Under the pieces are notes generated by a model. The model was not told where the DNA came from. It made no database searches and saw nothing but the letters and a program-made list of their open reading frames with translations. The translations under genes were made by a program, and so were the position numbers. This document shows, in pieces, positions 58,654-64,000 of a stretch of 64,000 bases of DNA. Source of the DNA: Streptomyces koelreuteriae (lineage in GTDB: Bacteria; Actinomycetota; Actinomycetes; Streptomycetales; Streptomycetaceae); the NCBI RefSeq assembly GCF_018604545.1, contig NZ_CP075896.1, positions 7,626,001 through 7,690,000 of the forward strand. Direction: 5' to 3'. Every line of letters starts with the position of its first letter. Positions within the stretch are counted from its first letter, which is position 1.

Positions 58654-59277
58654 TCAGTGGTCCGCGACGAGTTCGCGCAGGCTCGTGCAGGTCGCGCGGT
58701 ACGTCTCGGCGAGGGCGGACTCCCGGCCCGGTTCGTAGCCCGCCGCCCACTCGTCGAACGCCACCCGCAGCGTGACGCTCACCGTCTCGGCCAGCAGCCG
58801 GGCCCGCGGAGCCGCCGCCTCGTCACCCGTGGCAGTGGCCAGCAGCCGCAGGAACCGCTCGCACTGTTCGGCCTCCCGCCGCAGGGCCGCGCCGCGCAAC
58901 GCCTCGTCCTTGATGACCAGCCGGCGTACGCGCACCATGCGCCGCACGACGTCGGGCCGGCCGGAGCCGAGTTCGCCGAGGACGCCGGCCACGGCGTCCT
59001 CCACGTCCCGCAGTGTCGACGTGCCCGCCACGCGCCCGTCGAGCCGGGCGGTGAGCAGCGCCTCGAAGGCACGGTTCGGCCCCAGCGCGGCGTCCTCCTT
59101 CGTCGCGAAGTACCGGAAGAAGGTGCGCTGCGACATGCCGACCCGGGCGGCGATGCCGTCCACGGTCGTGCCCTCGAACCCATGCCGCTCGAACAGGTCG
59201 AGCGCGGCGTCCTCGATCTCCGACTCCGTGGCCAGCCGACGGCGTTCACGGAGGTCAATCTTGTCAGTCACAGACAT
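58654..59277 (-). CDS. TetR-family transcriptional regulator
   Basis: This 207-residue regulator has a TetR HTH at about 14-62 (RRRLATESEIEDAALDLFER, VDGIAARVGMSQRTFFRYFA, TKED) and a C-terminal ligand domain of the TetR_C_17/MftR type (about 80-195). A perfect palindrome lies 20 bases upstream. Inferred: represses its own gene and the quinone oxidoreductase that follows it. Confidence 0.92.
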   Translation of the reverse strand: MSVTDKIDLRERRRLATESEIEDAALDLFERHGFEGTTVDGIAARVGMSQRTFFRYFATKEDAALGPNRAFEALLTARLDGRVAGTSTLRDVEDAVAGVLGELGSGRPDVVRRMVRVRRLVIKDEALRGAALRREAEQCERFLRLLATATGDEAAAPRARLLAETVSVTLRVAFDEWAAGYEPGRESALAETYRATCTSLRELVADH

Positions 59278-59297
59278 TACGTTAGCAGATGCCTAGT

Positions 59298-59312
59298 TGT
59301 CAGTGACTGACA
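59298..59312. promoter_or_regulatory. Palindromic TetR operator
   Basis: TGTCAGT-G-ACTGACA is a 7-1-7 perfect palindrome upstream of the leftward TetR gene, with a further half-site TGTCAGTCA at 59262-59270 near the start codon. Confidence 0.75.
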
Positions 59313-59328
59313 CCGGGATGGGTGTGGA

Positions 59329-60699
59329 TCACCCGCGCCGGTGGCGGGCCGCCGGGTGGGAGGCGGGCAGGCGGTCGCCCCGGCCGAACAGCTTCTGGCG
59401 CAGCGTGCCCTCCTCGTACGCCGTCTTCAGCAGGCCCCGCTTCTGCAGCACCGGCGCGAGCTGGTCGGCGAAGTCCGTGAAGGTGCCGGGGCTGGTGACG
59501 TACGCGAGGTTGATGCCGTCGACGCCGGCGTCCCGCCAGCGCTCCAGCTCGTCGGCGATCCGCTCCGGCACCCCGGCGACCGGCCGCGTCCAGGCGCGCG
59601 CCCGCAGCACCTCGCCGAACGTCCAGGTCTTGTCCGGCGCCCCCTCCACCAGCGACCGCACGAAGCCCTGCACGCCGTTCGTGTCGATCTCACCCACCGG
59701 GGCGTCGAAATCGACCTGAGACAGATCGAGTTGGAGGGAGCCCGACATGTGCGCGGCGAAGCCCTCCAGGCTCGTGTGCTCCCGGTAGTCGGCGAGCTTG
59801 CGCTCCGCCTCCTCCTCGGTGCTGCCCACGATCAGCGTCAGCCCCTGGAAGAAGAGGATGTCGCCGCCCTGCCTGCCGTACGCCACCGCCCGCGCCCGGA
59901 CGTCCTCCACCTGGGTGCGCGCGCCCTCCGGGGACACGGCCCCGAGGAACACGGCCTCCGCGTTCCGGGCGGCGAACTCCCGACCCCGCTCGGACGATCC
60001 GGCCTGGAAGAGGATCGGTGTGCGCTGCGGTGACGGCTCCGAGAGGTGCGGGCCGTTCACACGGTAGAAGCGGCCCTCGTGGTGGACGTCGTGGATGCGG
60101 GCCGGATCCGCGTAGACACGTCGCTCACGGTCCCGCAGGACGGCGTTCTCCTCCCAGCTCCCCTCCAGAAGCTGGTAGAGCACGTCCGTGTACTCCTCGG
60201 CCCGCTCGTACCGCTCGTCGTGGAGGGGAAGTCCGTCGAGGCCGAGTCCCCTCGCCGCCGACTCCAGATACGACGTGACGACGTTCCACGCGACGCGGCC
60301 CTTGGTGAGGTGGTCGAGGGTGGAGAGGCGGCGCGCGAAGTTGTACGGGGGTTCCTGGAGGACCGACTGGGTGAAGGCGAGACCGAGGTGCTCGGTGGCG
60401 TGGGCGAGGGCGGCGACCAGGAGCGACGGGTCGTTGACCGGGATCTGGAGCCCTTCGCGCACCGCCGTGTCGCGGGAGCCGCGGTAGGTGTCGTACGTCC
60501 CGATGACATCGGCGAGGAAGAGCGCGTCGAAGTACCCGCGCTCCAGGGTCCGCGCGAGCTCCGTCCAGGTCTCCAGGTCGGTGTACGAGGTCTGGCTCGT
60601 GTCGTCGCGCACCCACTGGCCGTGGTTGATGTGCGAGACGCAGTTCATGGCGAAGGCGTTGAAGCGCAGCGGGCGGCGGGGCGCGGAGGCGTCGGTCAT
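59329..60699 (-). CDS. LLM flavin-dependent monooxygenase (NtaA/DszA type)
   Basis: This 456-residue luciferase-fold flavin monooxygenase of the NtaA/SnaA/DszA branch has LRFNAFAMNCVSHINHGQWV, the SVLQEPPYNFARRLSTLDHL and KGRVAWNVVTSYLESAARG signature, and the late PILFQAGSSERGREFAARNA. It needs a reduced-flavin partner that is not in the window. The ATG overlaps the ABC ATPase stop (ATGA), so the enzyme belongs to the uptake operon and probably attacks the imported compound, such as an organosulphur or amine compound. Confidence 0.92.
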   Translation of the reverse strand: MTDASAPRRPLRFNAFAMNCVSHINHGQWVRDDTSQTSYTDLETWTELARTLERGYFDALFLADVIGTYDTYRGSRDTAVREGLQIPVNDPSLLVAALAHATEHLGLAFTQSVLQEPPYNFARRLSTLDHLTKGRVAWNVVTSYLESAARGLGLDGLPLHDERYERAEEYTDVLYQLLEGSWEENAVLRDRERRVYADPARIHDVHHEGRFYRVNGPHLSEPSPQRTPILFQAGSSERGREFAARNAEAVFLGAVSPEGARTQVEDVRARAVAYGRQGGDILFFQGLTLIVGSTEEEAERKLADYREHTSLEGFAAHMSGSLQLDLSQVDFDAPVGEIDTNGVQGFVRSLVEGAPDKTWTFGEVLRARAWTRPVAGVPERIADELERWRDAGVDGINLAYVTSPGTFTDFADQLAPVLQKRGLLKTAYEEGTLRQKLFGRGDRLPASHPAARHRRG

Positions 60700-62345
60700 C
60701 GGGTGGCTCCGGCGGTGGTGGTGGGGTGCGGGTGCACGGCGTCCAGCAGGGCTCGGGTGTAGGGGTGCTGAGGGGCGGAGAACAGGTCCTCGGCGGGGCC
60801 CGACTCCACGACCCGGCCGTCCTTCATCACGAGGACGTCGTCGCTGACATGGCGTACGACGCCGAGATCGTGCGAGATGAACAGATAGGCCAGGCCGAGG
60901 GAGTCCTGCAGCTCGGCGAGCAGGTCGAGGACCTGGGCCTGTACGGAGACGTCGAGCGCGGACACCGGTTCGTCGAGGATCAGGACGGCCGGGCGTGGTG
61001 CCAATGCCCGTGCCAGCGCGGCACGTTGGCGCTGGCCTCCGGAGAGGGACAGCGGATGCCGGTCGAGGGTGTCCTCCGGGAGGCCGACCTGTGCGGCGAG
61101 TTCGGTCACCCGGCGCGCGGCCTCGTCGGGCGTCGGCACCGGGTGTCCGGGGCGCTTTAGCCGTACGGCGTCGATCAGCGAGCGGCGCACGGTCCAGCGC
61201 GGGTCGAACGCGGAGAGCGCGTCCTGGTGCACGAGCTGGATGCCGTGCCGGCGCGGGCGCCGCTCCCGCTCGGGCAGCTCGCTCCACGGTTCGCCGTGCA
61301 GGGTGACCGTGCCCGTGTCGGGGCGGGTCAGGCCGAGCGCGATCCGGGCCGTCGTCGACTTGCCCGAACCCGACTCGCCCACGATGCCCAGGGTGCGGCC
61401 CGCCGCGAGCGCGAACGACACGTCGTGCACGGCGTCCCGGCCGCCGAAGGCCTTGTGGATCCCGTCGGCCGCGAGCACGGTCCCCTCGGGGCGCTCGCCG
61501 GTCCGGCGTGGGGCGGGGGCGGGCCCCGGCGTCAGGCGCGTGCCCTTGGGGTGGCGGGCGGGGTCCGCGGCGAGCAGGGTCCTCGTGTACGGGTGCCGCG
61601 GATCCTCCAGTACGGCGGCCGCCTCGCCCTCCTCGACGATCTCGCCGCCGCGCATCACCGCCACCCGGTCCGCGAGCCGTCGTACGACTCCCAGGTCGTG
61701 GGTGATGAACAGCAGACCGCGCTCCCGGCTGCGGGCCGCGGCCAGCAGGTCGAGGATCTGGGCCTGGATCGTGGCGTCCAGGGCCGTCGTCGGCTCGTCC
61801 GCGATCAGCAGCGGCGGGTCGAGCGCCAGGGCGGAGGCGATCAGCGCACGCTGGCGCAGCCCGCCGGACAGCTCGTGCGGACGCTGGCCGGCGCGCAGTT
61901 CGGGGTCCGGGATGCCGACCTGCGTCATCACCTCGAGGACGCGGGCCCGCCGGGTGGCCCGGTCGCCGTAGCCGTGCAGGCGCAGGGCGTCCTCGATCTC
62001 CCTGCCGACCGGACGGAGCGGGTCGAGTGAGACGAGCGCGTCCTGGAGCACGAACCCGATGCCCCGGCCGCGCACCCGGCGCCACCGCCGCTCGCCCCAT
62101 CCGCGTACGTCCTCGCCCTGCCAGGTCAGCCCGTCCGCCGCCACCCGCGCACCGGCACCGGTCAGGCCGACCAGCGTGCGGGCCGTGACGCTCTTGCCGG
62201 AGCCGGACTCGCCGACCAGGGCGACGGTCTCGCCGCGCCGCACGGTGAGGGAGACACCGCGCACGACCTCGCGGTCGCCGAAGCCGACGGTCAGATTCCG
62301 CGCGGATATCAACGCGTCATGGGTGTCAGGGGCGTTGGAAGTCAT
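60696..62345 (-). CDS. Oligopeptide-type ABC ATPase, fused double
   Basis: This single 549-residue protein carries two ABC ATPase modules, equal to DppD and DppF joined. Module 1 (about 12-260): Walker A GESGSGKSVTAR, signature LSGGLRQRA, Walker B LLIADEPTTALD, with the Dpp-type C-terminal region near RHPYTRTLL. Module 2 (about 295-545): GESGSGKSTTAR, signature LSGGQRQRA, Walker B VLILDEPVSALD. It overlaps the upstream permease stop by one base and the monooxygenase start by four, so all four genes are one unit. Confidence 0.93.
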   Translation of the reverse strand: MTSNAPDTHDALISARNLTVGFGDREVVRGVSLTVRRGETVALVGESGSGKSVTARTLVGLTGAGARVAADGLTWQGEDVRGWGERRWRRVRGRGIGFVLQDALVSLDPLRPVGREIEDALRLHGYGDRATRRARVLEVMTQVGIPDPELRAGQRPHELSGGLRQRALIASALALDPPLLIADEPTTALDATIQAQILDLLAAARSRERGLLFITHDLGVVRRLADRVAVMRGGEIVEEGEAAAVLEDPRHPYTRTLLAADPARHPKGTRLTPGPAPAPRRTGERPEGTVLAADGIHKAFGGRDAVHDVSFALAAGRTLGIVGESGSGKSTTARIALGLTRPDTGTVTLHGEPWSELPERERRPRRHGIQLVHQDALSAFDPRWTVRRSLIDAVRLKRPGHPVPTPDEAARRVTELAAQVGLPEDTLDRHPLSLSGGQRQRAALARALAPRPAVLILDEPVSALDVSVQAQVLDLLAELQDSLGLAYLFISHDLGVVRHVSDDVLVMKDGRVVESGPAEDLFSAPQHPYTRALLDAVHPHPTTTAGATR

Positions 62346-63193
62346 TAGCTGCTCCTCACGTCGAGCCACGCCTGCAGACGGCGGCCGAGAACGGTCGTGG
62401 ACAAGGTGGTCAGGACGATGAACAGGCCCGGGAAGAACGACGTCCACCAGGCGTACTGGAGGAAGGTCCGGCCGTCCGCGAGCATCGCGCCCCACTCCGC
62501 CGCCGGCGGCTGCGCGCCGAGGCCCAGGAACGACAGCGACGACGCCCACACCACGGACTGGCCGATGCCGAGAGTCGCGAGGGCGGCCAGCGGCCGCAGC
62601 ACATTGGGCAGGACGGTCCGCCGCACGACGCGCGCGGGGGAGTGCCCGAGGCCACGCGCCGCCTCGACGTAGCCGGAGCGTACGACGGTGGTCGCCTGGG
62701 AGCGGATGAGCCGCGCGTACCCCGCGGCCTCGCCGATCCCGACCGCGATCGCCGCCGTCACCGCACCCGTGCCGAACACGGCGATGAAGAGCAGCGCGAG
62801 CAGCAGCCCCGGGAAGGCGAAGAGGACTTCGAGGACCCGGCCGACGGCGAAGTCCACCCGGCGCCCGCCGAGCGCCGCGCCCAGACCCAGCGCGATGCCG
62901 AGGCTCAGGGAGATCGCGGTGGCGCCCAGGCCGATGAGGAGGGACTGCCCGGCGCCGTACACGACGCGCGTGTACACGTCGCGGCCGTTCTGGTCCGTGC
63001 CGAACCAGTGCTCGGCGGAGGGGGACCGGAAGAACTCCGCGGGCTTGATGCCGTCCGGGGCGTACGAGGTGAGCAGGCCGGGGACGAGCGCGGCGACGAC
63101 CACCAGGGTCAGGAAGAGGCCGGCGGCGAACAGACCGGGCCGCAGCCGCGTACGGGTACGGGCCGGGGCCAGAGATGTGGTCAGGGCGGTCAC
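62345..63193 (-). CDS. Oligopeptide-type ABC permease (DppC type)
   Basis: This 282-residue permease has five to six helices. It shows the DppC-type N-terminal hydrophobic segment, the WFGTDQNGRDVYTRVVYGA motif and the EAA loop YVEAARGLGHSPARVVRRTV. The start is GTG at 63193. It pairs with the DppB-type permease immediately upstream, three bases away, for the same importer. Confidence 0.92.
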   Translation of the reverse strand: MTALTTSLAPARTRTRLRPGLFAAGLFLTLVVVAALVPGLLTSYAPDGIKPAEFFRSPSAEHWFGTDQNGRDVYTRVVYGAGQSLLIGLGATAISLSLGIALGLGAALGGRRVDFAVGRVLEVLFAFPGLLLALLFIAVFGTGAVTAAIAVGIGEAAGYARLIRSQATTVVRSGYVEAARGLGHSPARVVRRTVLPNVLRPLAALATLGIGQSVVWASSLSFLGLGAQPPAAEWGAMLADGRTFLQYAWWTSFFPGLFIVLTTLSTTVLGRRLQAWLDVRSS

Positions 63194-63195
63194 GG

Positions 63196-64000
63196 TCAGA
63201 TCTCCCGGGGGGTGCGGACGCGCGGGTCGACCACCGCGTACAGCAGGTCGACGGCGAGGTTGACGAGGACGTACACCGTGGCGATGAGCAGCACGATCCC
63301 GGTGACGAGCGGCAGGTCACGGGCGATCACCGCGTTCAGCAGCGCCCGGCCGACACCCTGGCGCGCGAACACGGCCTCCACGACGACCTCGCTGGAGAAC
63401 AGCGCGCCGACCGCCCAGCCGGACAGGGTGAGCGGCGGCAGCAGCGCATGGCGCAGCGCACGCCGGGCGCGCACGGCCCCCGCGCTCATGCCGCGCAGCC
63501 GCGCCGACGTGACGAACGGCTGGTCGAGGGCGGTGAGGAGCGCGACGCGCGTCACCTGCCCGAGATATCCGGCGAGCGGCACGGCCAGGGTCAGCGCGGG
63601 CAGGATCAGGCCGACGAACCCGGTGCCGCCCGCGACGGGGAACCAGCCCAGGCGGAACGCGAACACGTACAGCAGCACCACCCCGAGCCAGAAGTGCGGA
63701 AGGCCAGCGGCGACCGTCTCCAGCCCGGAGCCGAGGGCCCGCCCGACGGTCCCCTTGCCGGTCGACAGGAGGACCACCGCGGCGCCGATCGCCCAGGCGA
63801 ACAGCAGGGCCAGCGCGGTGAGTTGGAGCGTCGAGGGCAGTTGCTCGGTGATGACCGTGCCCACCGACTCCTTCAAGGAGGTGGACACGCCCAGGTCTCC
63901 GGTGAGCAGCCGCCCGAGGTGCTGCGCGTACTGGACGTACAGCGGCTGGTCGAGGCCGTACGCGTGACGCGTCGCGGCGATCGTCTCCGGCGTCGGATTG
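63196..64000 (-). CDS. Oligopeptide-type ABC permease (DppB type), 5' end outside
   Basis: This is the DppB-type permease; the frame continues to the right window edge, so the start and first helix are missing (about 268 residues seen). Before the internal GTG near 63888 the frame reads TRHAYGLDQPLYVQYAQHLG then LLTGDLGVS, a standard DppB periplasmic loop. Later come helices with FWLGVVLLYVFAFRLGWFPV and an EAA-like loop FVTSARLRGMSAGAVRARRA. The binding-protein gene for this importer should lie just beyond the window. Confidence 0.92.
   Translation of the reverse strand, partial: NPTPETIAATRHAYGLDQPLYVQYAQHLGRLLTGDLGVSTSLKESVGTVITEQLPSTLQLTALALLFAWAIGAAVVLLSTGKGTVGRALGSGLETVAAGLPHFWLGVVLLYVFAFRLGWFPVAGGTGFVGLILPALTLAVPLAGYLGQVTRVALLTALDQPFVTSARLRGMSAGAVRARRALRHALLPPLTLSGWAVGALFSSEVVVEAVFARQGVGRALLNAVIARDLPLVTGIVLLIATVYVLVNLAVDLLYAVVDPRVRTPREI

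Noticed and set aside
59329..62100. One continuous frame joining the monooxygenase to part of the ABC ATPase
   Set aside because: The upstream part is in the wrong frame for the ATPase; the real genes are separate, with an ATGA overlap at 60696-60699.
1..64000. tRNA or rRNA genes and mobile elements
   Set aside because: No T-loop/acceptor pattern, rRNA segment, transposase or integrase signature was noticed on reading both strands; a covariance-model scan would be decisive.

Overview
The window reads as chromosomal DNA of a high-GC actinomycete, very probably a Streptomyces. The base composition is strongly G+C-rich, GTG starts are frequent, and stop/start overlaps of the ATGA and GTGA type are common. 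The gene set is typical of that genus: a LitR-like B12-binding MerR regulator, a PAS/GAF/SpoIIE phosphatase, an ECF41 sigma factor, a sugar ABC importer with no ATPase of its own, and a TAP-family secreted peptidase. I found no rRNA, tRNA, CRISPR array, transposase or integrase.

Layout. 1-5466: heterotetrameric sarcosine oxidase operon soxBDAG (soxB cut by the window edge) ending in purU; all junctions after soxD overlap. 5321-8069: a thioesterase remnant tail to tail with purU, a LysE-type exporter divergent from an Lrp/AsnC regulator, and an aminoglycoside-phosphotransferase-fold protein. 8118-14533: a LacI-controlled carbohydrate importer (two permeases, a YesL-like protein and a Gfo/Idh/MocA oxidoreductase leftward, a binding protein rightward), with two near-identical operators in the divergent promoter region. 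14756-21234: alpha/beta hydrolase, AraC regulator, DUF5701 protein, XRE-NB-ARC-TPR regulator, isochorismatase-like hydrolase, HicB-like RHH protein. 21313-27301: a five-gene acyl-CoA/keto-acid operon (CaiB-type CoA transferase, crotonase, acetoacetate decarboxylase-like, carnitine-dehydrogenase-like, acyl-CoA dehydrogenase) with a LysR gene upstream.

27342-32151: a CGNR zinc-finger protein divergent from a metallo-beta-lactamase-fold hydrolase, with three copies of ATCCGTGAG between them; an AlkD-like protein; and a tight three-gene unit (small membrane protein, HTH protein with a sigma region 4-like C terminus, unknown protein). 32135-40269: a light/oxidative-stress block with a secreted DUF4397 protein, an ECF sigma factor divergent from a MerR/B12 regulator across a 17-bp perfect inverted repeat, an FeS-type (6-4) photolyase homologue, a CPD photolyase and two SDR proteins. 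40414-44688: VOC protein, peroxiredoxin-like protein and divergent TetR with a 19-bp inverted repeat, NDH-2-like flavoprotein and ECF41 sigma factor.

44744-49191: a four-gene leftward unit made of an MHS-family transporter, an OmpR-type response regulator, a histidine kinase and a TAXI periplasmic-type binding protein with no TRAP membrane subunits. 49397-54713: SpoIIE-type phosphatase, a compositionally distinct cN-I-type 5'-nucleotidase, an orphan PotD-like lipoprotein and an MmpS-like lipoprotein. 54787-64000: TAP-family peptidase, HSL-family esterase, quinone oxidoreductase with its TetR regulator, and an oligopeptide-type ABC operon (permeases, fused double ATPase) ending in a flavin monooxygenase; the first permease runs off the right edge.

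The units most worth following are the TAXI/two-component/MHS operon, the HTH-sigma4 three-gene unit, the CGNR-MBL pair with its repeated operator, the B12-MerR/ECF/photolyase block, and the carnitine-like operon with an acetoacetate decarboxylase.
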